Source: Pseudomonas aylmerensis (GTDB lineage Bacteria > Pseudomonadota > Gammaproteobacteria > Pseudomonadales > Pseudomonadaceae). From it: 64,000 nt of DNA. The translations under genes were made by a program, and so were the position numbers. This document shows positions 17,585 to 27,327 of the stretch, one piece after another (positions within the stretch are counted from its first letter, which is position 1; each line of letters begins with the position of its first letter). The notes under the pieces were generated by a model. That model was given only the letters and a program-made list of their open reading frames with translations. It was not told where the DNA came from and ran no database searches. Location of the stretch: positions 142,687 to 206,686 of the forward strand of contig NZ_MAUE01000032.1 of assembly GCF_001702265.1 (NCBI RefSeq). The letters are read 5' to 3'.

Positions 17585-18235
17585 ATGAAGACCTGTTCCC
17601 TTGCCCTTTGCGCGCTGGTTTTGCTGGGCGGCGCCCCACACACGCTGGCGGCCTCCAGCGTCGACCTGAGTGTCAATGGCGTGATCACCCCCACCGCCTG
17701 CACGCCGTTGCTGTCGAGCAACGGGGTGATCGACTACGGCAAGATTTCCCAGCAGGACCTCAACGTCGACAAGGGCACGCGCCTGCCGGTCAAACAGTTG
17801 CACGTCAGCATCGGCTGCAACGCGGCGAGCCGTTTTGCCCTGCGCATGCGCGACAACCGTGACGGCACGGCCACCGTCAACAGTGAGATTTACTATGGGC
17901 TGGGGCTGGACAACAGTGGTAATCGCATTGGCCTGTATTCGATGAATTTCGACCCTCGCCAGACGCAGGTGGACAGCACTGCAATCGCCTATGGCACCGA
18001 ATCCACCACCGGCGGCGTGGCGTGGCGCACCGCCAACCTCAACCCGATCGACATCGGCGCCAACAGTTACCTGGGCTTCACCGATACCCAAGGCAGCACC
18101 GCCGGCCCCTCGGCGATCCAGGCGTTGACCAGCACCGTCAAGATCGAAGCGGTGATCAATGCCAGGCAGAACCTGGACCTGAGCAGCGACACCTTGCTCG
18201 ATGGCTCGGCCACCCTCGAAGTGGTGTACCTCTAG
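17585..18235 (+). CDS. DUF1120 fimbrial subunit 5
   Basis: A 216-aa pilin paralog closing the operon. The signal peptide ends HTLAAS, then VDLSVNGVITPTACTPLLSS, DYGKISQQDLNVDKGT, VSIGCNAASRFALRMRDNRD and DGSATLEVVYL. Its middle (YGLGLDNSGNRIGLYSMNFD and LGFTDTQGSTAGPSAIQ) closely tracks the pilin half of the preceding adhesin rather than subunits 1-4, suggesting these two duplicated from each other. The TAG stop overlaps by 4 nt the stop of the convergent MFS gene; no terminator hairpin was seen between them. Confidence 0.87.
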   Translation: MKTCSLALCALVLLGGAPHTLAASSVDLSVNGVITPTACTPLLSSNGVIDYGKISQQDLNVDKGTRLPVKQLHVSIGCNAASRFALRMRDNRDGTATVNSEIYYGLGLDNSGNRIGLYSMNFDPRQTQVDSTAIAYGTESTTGGVAWRTANLNPIDIGANSYLGFTDTQGSTAGPSAIQALTSTVKIEAVINARQNLDLSSDTLLDGSATLEVVYL

Positions 18236-19497
18236 ACTTTTTCGCTGCTGACCTGCACATACAGCGCACGCCCGGCACCCAGCCCGGCGATGATCGCGCC
18301 CACGCCAATCACCGCGAAAATCCAGCCGATGGCCGACCAGCCGCCCGTCCAGTCATGCACCAGGCCCACCGCGAACGGGCCCACGGACGCCAGGGTGTAG
18401 CCGATGCCCTGGGCCATGCTCGACAGGTTGGCCGCCACGTGGGAGTCGCGCGAGCGCAGCACGATCAGGGTCAGCGCCAGGCTGAAAGTGCCGCCCTGGC
18501 CGAGCCCGAGCAGAATTGCCCAGCCCCACAGACCATCGAGTGGCGCATACAGGCAGCCGAACAGGCCACCGAGGGTCAACAGCATCACCACCACGATCGC
18601 CAGGCGCTGGTCTTTGCCACGGGTGGCGAGCCAGGGCGCGGCGAGGGAGCTGACCAATTGCACGATGATCGAGCCGGACAGCGCCAGGCCGGCTTCGGTC
18701 GCGCTCAGGCCACGGCCGATCAGGATCGACGGCAGCCAGCCGAACACGATGTACGCCAGGGACGATTGCAGGCCCATGTACAAGGTCACCTGCCAGGCGA
18801 GCGGATCACGCAGCAGCCCTCTCACGCGATAAGCCACCTGGTGCGCGCCGTGCTTCTGGCCGACCTGTGGCAGCCAGAACAATGCGGCCACCAGCGCCGG
18901 CAGAATCCAGAACCCCAGGCCGAGGGTCCAGCGGTCGCCGAAGTAATGACTCAAGGGCACCGTGGAACCCGCCGCCAGCGCCGCGCCCAGGCACAGCGCC
19001 ATGGTGTACACGCCGGTCATGGCGCCGGCCTGCCTGGCGAAATCACGCTTGACGATGCCGGGCAGCAATACGCCGATGATGCCGATGCTCGCGCCGGCAA
19101 TCAGGCTGCCGGCGAACAGCCCCACTTCACCGAATGAACTGCGCAGGATGATGCCCGCAGCCAGGGTCAGCAGAATCCCCAGCACCACTCGCTCGGCGCC
19201 GAAACGGCGGGCCAGGATCGGCGCCGTGGGCGCAAACAGCCCCAGGCACAACACCGGCAATGTGGTCAGCAGACCGGCCTTGGCCGCCGACAACCCGAGG
19301 CTGCTGGACACGTCGGCGAGCAGCGGCGACATGCTCGACAGCGCCGGGCGCAGGTTCAGGGCCACCAGGATCAGGCCGAGCAGCAACAGCCACGGGCGGC
19401 TCACCATGGGCGGGCTGGTTTGCACCACTTCGTCGTCGGCTTCGGCGTCGATCAACAGCTCTTCGAGTTCACGGGTAGGTCGGGTTTCAAGGTTCAT
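18232..19497 (-). CDS. MFS transporter, CynX/NimT family
   Basis: A 421-aa inner-membrane permease with about 12 hydrophobic helices and a charged N-terminal tail (RELEELLIDAEADDEVVQ). The first helix LLLGLILVALNLRPALSSMS and the loop LARRFGAERVVLG match the CynX/NimT (cyanate/2-nitroimidazole) group of the major facilitator superfamily. The substrate cannot be inferred. Its start overlaps the end of the upstream regulator gene by 11 nt, so the two form one transcript and the regulator probably controls both. Confidence 0.88.
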   Translation of the reverse strand: MNLETRPTRELEELLIDAEADDEVVQTSPPMVSRPWLLLLGLILVALNLRPALSSMSPLLADVSSSLGLSAAKAGLLTTLPVLCLGLFAPTAPILARRFGAERVVLGILLTLAAGIILRSSFGEVGLFAGSLIAGASIGIIGVLLPGIVKRDFARQAGAMTGVYTMALCLGAALAAGSTVPLSHYFGDRWTLGLGFWILPALVAALFWLPQVGQKHGAHQVAYRVRGLLRDPLAWQVTLYMGLQSSLAYIVFGWLPSILIGRGLSATEAGLALSGSIIVQLVSSLAAPWLATRGKDQRLAIVVVMLLTLGGLFGCLYAPLDGLWGWAILLGLGQGGTFSLALTLIVLRSRDSHVAANLSSMAQGIGYTLASVGPFAVGLVHDWTGGWSAIGWIFAVIGVGAIIAGLGAGRALYVQVSSEKV

Positions 19498-20146
19498 TGA
19501 TCAACTGCCGGCAGAGGGATTTGGCGCGTTCCGGGTCCTGGTGTTCGACGGCGTCGAGCAGGGCGATGTGCAGGTCGAACACCGCCTGGCGACGCGGCGA
19601 GATGTTCAGGGTCTGGCGCAACTGCGCGCCGACGATGGCGGAAAAGTACTGATACAGCTCACTCAACGCCGGGTTGTGCGCGGCGTCGACCAGGCGCTTG
19701 TGAAACACCAGGTCGGCGCTGATGTAGGCCTCCAGGTCGCCGTGGTACAGCACAGCGCTTTGTTGCAGGGCCTCACGCAAACCGTGCAGATCGTCCTCGG
19801 TACGACGCAGCGCGGCCAGGCCGATCGCCACCACTTCGAGAATCTGCCGGGTTTCCTGCGCCTGCTCCAAGGTGCAATGCGACAACGCGCGCATCGCGCC
19901 CAGCGGGTCGGTCATCGAGCGCAGGTAACTGCCGTCGCCCTGGCGGATTTCGATCAATCCTGAAAACGCCAGCACGCGCATGGCCTCGCGCACGGTATTG
20001 CGGCTGATCCCCAGCTCGGCCGACAACTCCGGCTCGGTAGGCAGGCGCTCGCCAATGGCCCAGGTGCCTTGGGTAATGCGCTGGCGCAACTGTTCCAGGG
20101 CCTGGTCGACCAGCGAGCGTTTGATCAGCGGAGCGATGTCTGTCAT
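19487..20146 (-). CDS. FadR-subfamily GntR transcriptional regulator
   Basis: A 219-aa regulator. Residues about 10-75 form a GntR winged helix (RLPTEPELSAELGISRNTVR, EAMRVLAFSGLIEIRQGDGS). The rest is the all-helical FCD ligand domain with putative metal-ligand positions (DLVFHKRLVDAAHNPALSEL). The ATG at 20146 (MTDIAPLIKRSLVDQALEQL) is preferred to a TTG at 20167. Several short inverted repeats just upstream fit autoregulation. Translationally coupled with the MFS gene. Confidence 0.88.
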   Translation of the reverse strand: MTDIAPLIKRSLVDQALEQLRQRITQGTWAIGERLPTEPELSAELGISRNTVREAMRVLAFSGLIEIRQGDGSYLRSMTDPLGAMRALSHCTLEQAQETRQILEVVAIGLAALRRTEDDLHGLREALQQSAVLYHGDLEAYISADLVFHKRLVDAAHNPALSELYQYFSAIVGAQLRQTLNISPRRQAVFDLHIALLDAVEHQDPERAKSLCRQLINEP

Positions 20147-20170
20147 GGGTTTTGCACTTTCGTCCAATCA

Positions 20171-20217
20171 TAGGATGAATTTTCCTACAGCCTATTAGGA
20201 CTTGCCTACAAAGGCAA
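20171..20217. promoter_or_regulatory. Inverted repeats upstream of the GntR gene, possible operator
   Basis: Within 50 nt of the regulator start are TAGGA/TCCTA (20171-20187), CCTATTAGG (around 20191-20199) and TTGCC/GGCAA (20202-20217). FadR-type regulators bind short imperfect palindromes in such positions. Which of these is the real site cannot be decided from sequence. Confidence 0.4.
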
Positions 20218-20266
20218 CGCACTAGGGTTCTGAGGCAGGTAAAGGAGCAGTATTTTCGATTAGTAA

Positions 20267-20476
20267 AATCACCCTCAGAGGGTCCGCGGGCATCATGCAT
20301 TTTCTCGCTATGAGAAAGCTGAAATTCTACCCGAGCCGCTGCTTATTCTTATGCGTCTACTGGATAAGCACCCGCACCTGCTGGCCGAGATTCAGGCGCT
20401 CAATGGCGCAGAAGACCTCAACCGCCTGCTCATTGCCAAAGATGAGCAACAACTGGCCACTCAAGCGTCTGCGTAA
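20267..20476 (+). pseudogene. Remnant of an MqsA-type antitoxin (C-terminal HTH part)
   Basis: Reading in frame from just after a TAA at 20264 gives HHAFSRYEKAEILPEPLLIL followed by MRLLDKHPHLLAEIQALNG and a stop at 20474-20476. The pattern AFSRYEK, then P-x-P, then LxRLLDKHPxLLxEI is the C-terminal DNA-binding domain of MqsA-family antitoxins. The N-terminal zinc-binding half, the first part of the HTH and any mqsR toxin gene are absent, and no start codon with a ribosome-binding site precedes the conserved part (an internal ATG at 20351 would give only 41 aa). It is therefore read as a decayed toxin-antitoxin locus. Confidence 0.6.
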
Positions 20477-20492
20477 AAACAGCAGGCAAAAA

Positions 20493-20517
20493 TAAACCCG
20501 GCACCAGGCCGGGTTTA
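20493..20517. terminator. Rho-independent terminator, 3' of aapP
   Basis: Stem TAAACCCGGC / GCCGGGTTTA with a short loop. Read on the minus strand it is followed by a T-rich run (TTTATTTTT), so it terminates the aapJQMP transcript just after the aapP stop at 20534. The A-rich left side could also let it act for the plus strand. Confidence 0.8.
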
Positions 20518-20533
20518 TCCTTTCACGCGTCGA

Positions 20534-21298
20534 TCAATGCAGAATCTGGCTCAAGAACAACTTGGTCCGGTCATTCTGCGGGTTGTCGAAGAAGTCGTTC
20601 GGCGCTGCCTGCTCGACGATTTCGCCCTTGTCCATGAAGATCACACGGTTGGCCACGGTGCGCGCAAAGCCCATCTCGTGGGTCACGCACAACATGGTCA
20701 TGCCGTCTTCGGCCAGGCCGATCATGGTGTCCAGCACCTCTTTGACCATTTCCGGATCGAGGGCCGAGGTCGGTTCGTCGAACAGCATGATTTTCGGCTT
20801 CATGCACAAGGCACGGGCGATGGCTACGCGCTGTTGCTGGCCGCCGGACAGTTGCCCCGGGAACTTGTGCGCCTGCTCCGGAATACGCACGCGCTCCAGG
20901 TAGTGCATGGCAATTTCCTCGGCCTTGCGCTTGGGCATCTTGCGCACCCACATCGGCGCCAGCGTGCAGTTCTGCAGGATGGTCAGGTGCGGGAACAGGT
21001 TGAAGTGCTGGAACACCATGCCGACTTCGCGGCGGATCGCTTCGATCTGCTTGAGGTCGTTGGTCAGCTCCACGCCATCGACCACGATGCGGCCCTGCTG
21101 GTGTTCTTCCAGGCGGTTGAGGCAACGGATGGTGGTGGACTTGCCCGAACCCGACGGGCCACACAGCACGATACGCTCGCCCTGCTTGACGTTGAGGTTG
21201 ATGTCTTTCAACACGTGGAATTGGCCGTACCACTTGTTGACGCCCTGCATCTGGATAATGCCTTCAGGGCTCACAGGCTGTTTGATCGCTTCGCTCAT
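20534..21298 (-). CDS. aapP: General L-amino-acid ABC transporter ATP-binding protein
   Basis: A 254-aa ATPase of a polar amino-acid uptake system. Walker A GPSGSGKST at residues 47-55, Q-loop in VFQHFNLFPHLT, signature LSGGQQQRVAIARAL, Walker B IMLFDEPTSALDPE and the switch His in CVTHEMGFA are all present. It is the last gene of aapJ-Q-M-P on the minus strand, 11 nt after aapM, followed by a terminator hairpin. Confidence 0.95.
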   Translation of the reverse strand: MSEAIKQPVSPEGIIQMQGVNKWYGQFHVLKDINLNVKQGERIVLCGPSGSGKSTTIRCLNRLEEHQQGRIVVDGVELTNDLKQIEAIRREVGMVFQHFNLFPHLTILQNCTLAPMWVRKMPKRKAEEIAMHYLERVRIPEQAHKFPGQLSGGQQQRVAIARALCMKPKIMLFDEPTSALDPEMVKEVLDTMIGLAEDGMTMLCVTHEMGFARTVANRVIFMDKGEIVEQAAPNDFFDNPQNDRTKLFLSQILH

Positions 21299-21309
21299 AA
21301 CAACAACTC

Positions 21310-22407
21310 CTAACGCTTGTGGCCTGTGTCGAGCTTGTGTTCCAAATGAATGGAATAGCGCGACATACCAAAACAGAAAATCCAGAACACCAGGGCGGCA
21401 AACACATAGCCTTCAGTGGCCATGCCCAGCCATTTCGGGTCGGCAGCGGCTTGCTTGACGCTGTTGAGCAGGTCGAACAGGCCGATGATGATCACCAGGC
21501 TCGTGTCCTTGAACAGCGCAATAAACGTGTTGACGATGCCCGGGATCACCAGCTTCAGAGCTTGCGGCAAAATCACCAGGCCCATGCTGCGCCAGTAGCC
21601 CAGGCCCATCGCCGCGGCCGCTTCGTATTGACCCTTGGGAATCGCCTGCAAGCCCCCGCGCACCACCTCGGCAACGTAGGCCGACTGGAACAGGATCACG
21701 CCGATCAACGCGCGCAGCAGCTTGTCGATGCCCATGCCTTCCGGCAGGAACAACGGCAGCATCACCGACGACATGAACAGCACGGTGATCAACGGCACGC
21801 CCCGCCAGAACTCGATGAAGGTCACGCAGACCACTCGAATCGCCGGCATATTCGAACGCCGCCCCAGCGCCAGCAGGATGCCCAGCGGCAAGGCGCCAGC
21901 GATACCGACGGTGGCGATGACCAGGGTCAGCATCAGGCCGCCCCATTGGCTGGTGGCCACGTTGGTCAGGCCGAAGATCCCGCCGTGCAGCAGGAAGTAG
22001 GCGATGATCGGGTACAACACCAGGAAGCTCAGGCCGTAGATCGCCTTGCGCTGGAAACGCGAGATGAACAACGGCGCCACGCCGACGATGGCCAGCCACA
22101 CGGTCAGGTCCACGCGCCAGCGCAGGTCGCCGGGGTAGTAGCCGTACATGAACTGCCCGAAGCGCTGTTGGATGAACACCCAGCAGGCGCCCTCCTTGGT
22201 GCAATCGGCGCGGGTCGTGCCGACCCAGTTGGCGTCGAGAATCGCCCAGTGCAGGATCGGCGGGACCACCAGGTAGACCAGGTAGAACGCCAGCAATGTC
22301 AGCAGGGTGTTGAGCCAACTGGAGAACAGGTTGGCGCGCATCCATGCCACCGGGCCGAAGACTTTGCTCGGCGGCGGCATATCCGGTTTGAAAGTATGCG
22401 TACTCAT
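21310..22407 (-). CDS. aapM: General L-amino-acid ABC transporter permease AapM
   Basis: A 365-aa inner-membrane permease of the HisM/GlnP type. Its N-terminal helices are longer than in simple permeases, as is usual for AapM/BztC. The EAA-like coupling loop is visible (GQYEAAAAMGLGYWRSMGLV, then ILPQALKLVIPGIVNTFIAL). It pairs with AapQ to form the translocation pore. Separated by 10 nt from aapQ and 11 nt from aapP. Confidence 0.95.
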   Translation of the reverse strand: MSTHTFKPDMPPPSKVFGPVAWMRANLFSSWLNTLLTLLAFYLVYLVVPPILHWAILDANWVGTTRADCTKEGACWVFIQQRFGQFMYGYYPGDLRWRVDLTVWLAIVGVAPLFISRFQRKAIYGLSFLVLYPIIAYFLLHGGIFGLTNVATSQWGGLMLTLVIATVGIAGALPLGILLALGRRSNMPAIRVVCVTFIEFWRGVPLITVLFMSSVMLPLFLPEGMGIDKLLRALIGVILFQSAYVAEVVRGGLQAIPKGQYEAAAAMGLGYWRSMGLVILPQALKLVIPGIVNTFIALFKDTSLVIIIGLFDLLNSVKQAAADPKWLGMATEGYVFAALVFWIFCFGMSRYSIHLEHKLDTGHKR

Positions 22408-22417
22408 GGGCGTTTCC

Positions 22418-23599
22418 TCACCGCTCGATCAGCGCAATGCGCTTGTTGTACCAGTTCATCAGCAGGGAAATGCTGATGCTGATCGCCAGGTACACGCTCA
22501 TGGTGATGGCAATGACTTCGATGGCCTGGCCGGTCTGGTTGAGCACCGTGCCGGCAAACAGCGAAACCATTTCCGGGTAGCCGATACCGGCGGCCAACGA
22601 CGAGTTTTTCGCCAGGTTCAGGTATTGGCTGGTCAACGGCGGAATGATCACCCGCAGGGCCTGCGGGATGATGACCTTGCGCAGCGTCGGCCCGGGGCGC
22701 AGGCCCAGGGAGCGCGCGGCTTCGGTCTGGCCGTGGCTGACGGACTTGATGCCCGAGCGCACGATCTCGGCGATAAACGCTGCCGTGTACACGGTAAGCG
22801 CCAGGGTCAGGGCCAGCAGCTCAGGAATCAGGACCCAGCCACCGACGAAGTTGAACCCTTGCAGCTTGGGCATTTCCCAGTGCAGCGGCGCGCCGAAGAT
22901 CAAGGCACACAACGCCGGGATCACGATGAACAGCGCCAGGCCGGCCCAGAATTTATGGAACGGTACGCCGGTCGCCTCAAAGCGCTTGTTGGCCCACCGG
23001 GCCATCAGCACGATCGCCACGATGGCCACGACGATGCTCGCCACAAACGGCCAGAAGCCGTCGGCGGCCAGTGCTGCCGGCATGTTCAGGCCACGGCTGC
23101 TGACAAAGAAGGTGTCGCCGAAGTTATGGCTGTTGCGCGGCCCCGGCATGGTCAGGAACACCGCGAAATACCAGAACAGGATCTGCAGCAACGGCGGAAT
23201 GTTGCGGAACACTTCCACATACACGGTCGCCAGCTTGTTGATCATCCAGTTCGGCGACAGCCGTGCCACGCCGATGATGAAACCGAGCAACGTCGCCAGG
23301 ATCACGCCGATGAAGGTCACCAGCAAGGTGTTGAGCAAGCCGATCACAAAGACCCGGGCATAGCTGTCCGATTCGGTGTAGTCGATCAGGTGCTGCGCGA
23401 TGCCGAAGCCGGCACTGCGCTCAAGAAAGTCGAAACCCGAGGTGATGCCCCGGTGCTGAAGGTTGGTCTGGGTGTTGTTGAAGAGGTACCAGCCCAGCGA
23501 GACCACCGCCACAATCGTGATGATCTGGAAGAGCCACGCACGCACTTTGGGATCGCTGAAGCTGAGCTTCTGCTTTGGTGCGCCGATTTGATTTTGCAT
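22418..23599 (-). CDS. aapQ: General L-amino-acid ABC transporter permease AapQ
   Basis: A 393-aa permease partner of AapM. It begins MQNQIGAPKQKLSFSDPKVR with the first membrane helix at about 20-45. The EAA-type loop is GQTEAARSLGLRPGPTLRKV followed by IIPQALRVIIPPLTSQYLNL. A large periplasmic/membrane insertion between early helices matches the AapQ/BztB group. It follows the binding-protein gene after 72 nt, which contain a hairpin. Confidence 0.95.
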   Translation of the reverse strand: MQNQIGAPKQKLSFSDPKVRAWLFQIITIVAVVSLGWYLFNNTQTNLQHRGITSGFDFLERSAGFGIAQHLIDYTESDSYARVFVIGLLNTLLVTFIGVILATLLGFIIGVARLSPNWMINKLATVYVEVFRNIPPLLQILFWYFAVFLTMPGPRNSHNFGDTFFVSSRGLNMPAALAADGFWPFVASIVVAIVAIVLMARWANKRFEATGVPFHKFWAGLALFIVIPALCALIFGAPLHWEMPKLQGFNFVGGWVLIPELLALTLALTVYTAAFIAEIVRSGIKSVSHGQTEAARSLGLRPGPTLRKVIIPQALRVIIPPLTSQYLNLAKNSSLAAGIGYPEMVSLFAGTVLNQTGQAIEVIAITMSVYLAISISISLLMNWYNKRIALIER

Positions 23600-23628
23600 G
23601 AAGTGCCCCGGAAATAATGGAACAGAAC

Positions 23629-23657
23629 ATCACCCGGCGGTTGGCCCACCGGGTGAC
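23629..23657. other. Intercistronic hairpin between aapJ and aapQ
   Basis: CACCCGG (23631-23637) and CCGGGTG (23649-23655) form a stem with an 11-nt loop in the aapJ-aapQ gap. No U-run follows on the minus strand. Such hairpins behind binding-protein genes typically raise the upstream mRNA level relative to the permease genes; that role is inferred. Confidence 0.6.
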
Positions 23658-23671
23658 AGAACCATCAGCGA

Positions 23672-24703
23672 TCAGCGCACAGGGGGTGCGTATTGAATGC
23701 CACCGTTGTTCCACAGCGCGTTCAGGCCACGGTCGATTTCCAGCGGGGTGCTCTTGCCCAGGTTGCGCTCGAACATTTCACCGTAGTTACCGACTTGCTT
23801 GACGATCTGCACGACCCAGTCTTTCTTCACTTTCAGGTCTTTTCCGTACTCGCCATCAGCACCCAGCAGACGGGCGACGTCCGGGTTCTTGGTGGACTTG
23901 GCTTCAGCCTCGACGTTTTTGGAAGTGATGCCGGCTTCTTCAGCGTTGAGCATGGCGTAGCCCACCCAGCGCACGATGGCCAGCCACTCGTCGTCGCCGT
24001 TACGCACGACCGGGCCCAATGGCTCCTTGGAAATGGTTTCCGGCAGAACCACGTAGTCCTTCGGCGAAGCCAGCTTGCTGCGCTGGGCGAACAGTTGGGA
24101 CTTGTCGGAGGTCAGCACGTCGCAACGACCGGATTCCAGCGACTTGGCGCTTTCATCGGAGGTGTCGAAGGTGATCGGGGTGTACTTGAGGTTGTTGGCG
24201 CGGAAGTAGTCGGAAACGTTCAGCTCAGTGGTGGTACCGGCCTGGATGCAGATGGTTGCACCGTCCAGTTCCTTGGCACTTTTCACGCCCAGCTTGTTGT
24301 TTACCAGGAAGCCGATGCCATCGTAGTAAGTGATGAAGCCCGGGAATTTCAAGCCCATGCCCGCATCGCGAGAGCTGGTCATGGTGGTGTTACGCGAGAG
24401 GATGTCGACTTCGCCAGACTGCAGCGCGGTGAAACGCTCCTTGGCATTCAACTGGCTGAACTTGACCTTGGTCGCGTCGCCGAACACGGCAGCGGCCACG
24501 GCGCGGCAAACGTCAGCATCGATCCCCAGGATCTTGCCGCTGGCATCCGGTACCGAGAAACCCGGCAGACCGTCACTCACGCCACATTGCACAAAGCCTT
24601 TCTTCTGCACGGCGTCCAGGGTGGCGCCTGCTTGGGCGAAACCGCTGACACCCAGTACAGCCGCCGCGCAAACGATGGCCAGGGTGGATTTCAATACCTT
24701 CAT
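23672..24703 (-). CDS. aapJ: General L-amino-acid ABC transporter periplasmic binding protein
   Basis: A 343-aa solute-binding protein. The signal peptide is MKVLKSTLAIVCAAAVLGVS ending FAQA. The family-3 SBP fold shows GFVQCGVSDGLPGFSVPDAS, GIDADVCRAVAAAVFGDATK, a ligand-contacting RNTTMTSSRDAG segment and LDGATICIQAGTTTELN. It heads the aapJQMP operon and sets the substrate range (broad L-amino acids in described Aap systems). Confidence 0.95.
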   Translation of the reverse strand: MKVLKSTLAIVCAAAVLGVSGFAQAGATLDAVQKKGFVQCGVSDGLPGFSVPDASGKILGIDADVCRAVAAAVFGDATKVKFSQLNAKERFTALQSGEVDILSRNTTMTSSRDAGMGLKFPGFITYYDGIGFLVNNKLGVKSAKELDGATICIQAGTTTELNVSDYFRANNLKYTPITFDTSDESAKSLESGRCDVLTSDKSQLFAQRSKLASPKDYVVLPETISKEPLGPVVRNGDDEWLAIVRWVGYAMLNAEEAGITSKNVEAEAKSTKNPDVARLLGADGEYGKDLKVKKDWVVQIVKQVGNYGEMFERNLGKSTPLEIDRGLNALWNNGGIQYAPPVR

Positions 24704-25705
<1,002 letters not shown>

Positions 25706-25806
25706 AACCAGCGTTTATGTAGCCGTATGACAGACGCACTACGCCGCGCCCGATTCTTGCATTACACTGGCCGGCGTATATTCCTTAACCAATTAATGAG
25801 ATCACC

Positions 25807-27270
25807 GTGCTCAAAGCACTCAAGAAGATGTTCGGCAAAAGCGAGGCTGAGCCGCTCGCGCCTGTTCCCAGTGCTCCTGTCCCGACTGCCGGCAGCCGCA
25901 ATGACGGTAAACAGCCCGGCCGGACCGCACCTGTCGCCCAGCCGAAGAAGCCGACGGTGACGCCACCTGAACCGGCAGCACCGGTCGAGGCCGCTATTGC
26001 GCCAGTCGCGCCAAAGCCGCGGCGCGAACGCGCACCCAAACCGGCGGTCATCCCCTGGAAACTCGAAGACTTCGTCGTCGAGCCACAGGAAGGCAAGACC
26101 CGCTTCCACGACTTCAAGCTGGCCCCGGAACTGATGCACGCCATCCAGGACCTGGGTTTCCCGTACTGCACGCCGATCCAGGCGCAGGTGCTGGGCTTTA
26201 CCCTCGCGGGCAAAGACGCCATCGGTCGCGCCCAGACCGGCACCGGCAAGACCGCCGCGTTCCTGATCTCGATCATCACCCAGTTGCTGCAGACGCCACC
26301 ACCCAAGGAACGCTACATGGGTGAGCCGCGCGCGCTGATCATCGCGCCGACCCGCGAGCTGGTGGTACAGATCGCCAAGGACGCTGCCGACCTGACCAAG
26401 TACACCGGCCTCAACGTCATGACGTTTGTCGGCGGCATGGATTTCGACAAGCAGCTCAAGCACCTCGAAGCGCGGCATTGCGACATTCTGGTGGCCACGC
26501 CCGGCCGCCTGCTGGACTTCAACCAGCGCGGCGACGTGCACCTGGACATGGTCGAAGTGATGGTGCTGGACGAAGCCGACCGCATGCTCGACATGGGTTT
26601 CATCCCACAAGTGCGTCAGATCATTCGCCAGACTCCGCCGAAAAGCGAACGCCAGACCCTGCTGTTCTCCGCCACCTTCACCGAAGACGTGATGAACCTC
26701 GCCAAGCAATGGACCACCGACCCGTCCATCGTCGAGATCGAAGCGGAAAACGTGGCCAGCGAGAACGTCGAACAGCACATCTATGCCGTGGCCGGCGCCG
26801 ACAAGTACAAGCTGCTCTACAACCTGGTCAACGACAACGGTTGGGAGCGCGTGATGGTGTTCGCCAACCGCAAGGACGAAGTGCGCCGCATCGAAGAGCG
26901 CCTGGTGCGCGACGGCGTCAACGCCGCGCAACTGTCCGGCGATGTGCCGCAACACAAGCGCATCAAGACCCTGGAAGGCTTTCGCGAAGGCAAGATCCGC
27001 GTGCTGGTGGCCACCGACGTGGCCGGGCGTGGTATCCACATCGACGGCATCAGCCACGTGATCAACTTCACCCTGCCGGAAGTGCCGGATGACTACGTGC
27101 ACCGTATCGGCCGCACTGGTCGCGCGGGCGCTGCGGGGGTGTCGATCAGCTTTGCCGGCGAGGATGACTCGTACCAATTGCCGTCGATCGAGGCCTTGCT
27201 GGGCCGCAAGATCAGCTGCGAGACGCCGCCGACGCACTTGCTGCGCGCCGTTGAGCGCAAACGCCCTTAA
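25807..27270 (+). CDS. rhlB: DEAD-box ATP-dependent RNA helicase RhlB
   Basis: A 487-aa helicase that in related bacteria works with RNase E in mRNA turnover. After a Pro/Ala-rich, basic N-terminal extension (about residues 1-85) come the Q motif (FPYCTPIQAQ), motif I AQTGTGKT, PTRELV, motif II VLDEADRML, SAT, and motif VI HRIGRTGRAG. The start is a GTG at 25807. The N-terminal extension and short C-terminal tail are typical of pseudomonad RhlB. Followed by a GC hairpin. Confidence 0.92.
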   Translation: MLKALKKMFGKSEAEPLAPVPSAPVPTAGSRNDGKQPGRTAPVAQPKKPTVTPPEPAAPVEAAIAPVAPKPRRERAPKPAVIPWKLEDFVVEPQEGKTRFHDFKLAPELMHAIQDLGFPYCTPIQAQVLGFTLAGKDAIGRAQTGTGKTAAFLISIITQLLQTPPPKERYMGEPRALIIAPTRELVVQIAKDAADLTKYTGLNVMTFVGGMDFDKQLKHLEARHCDILVATPGRLLDFNQRGDVHLDMVEVMVLDEADRMLDMGFIPQVRQIIRQTPPKSERQTLLFSATFTEDVMNLAKQWTTDPSIVEIEAENVASENVEQHIYAVAGADKYKLLYNLVNDNGWERVMVFANRKDEVRRIEERLVRDGVNAAQLSGDVPQHKRIKTLEGFREGKIRVLVATDVAGRGIHIDGISHVINFTLPEVPDDYVHRIGRTGRAGAAGVSISFAGEDDSYQLPSIEALLGRKISCETPPTHLLRAVERKRP

Positions 27271-27282
27271 ACCTGCCCCCCC

Positions 27283-27308
27283 GCAGGCGCTGGCTTGCCA
27301 GCGCCTGC
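27283..27308. other. GC-rich hairpin between convergent rhlB and rhs genes
   Basis: GCAGGCGCTGG pairs with CCAGCGCCTGC around a 4-nt loop, 13 nt after the rhlB stop. No T-run follows on either strand, so it is a structured 3' end rather than a canonical terminator. Confidence 0.6.
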
Positions 27309-27327
27309 ACACGCCGCGTACCCAAGA

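Noticed and set aside
27283..27308. Rho-independent terminator after rhlB
   Set aside because: The stem is strong but there is no T-run on either strand, so it is listed only as a hairpin.
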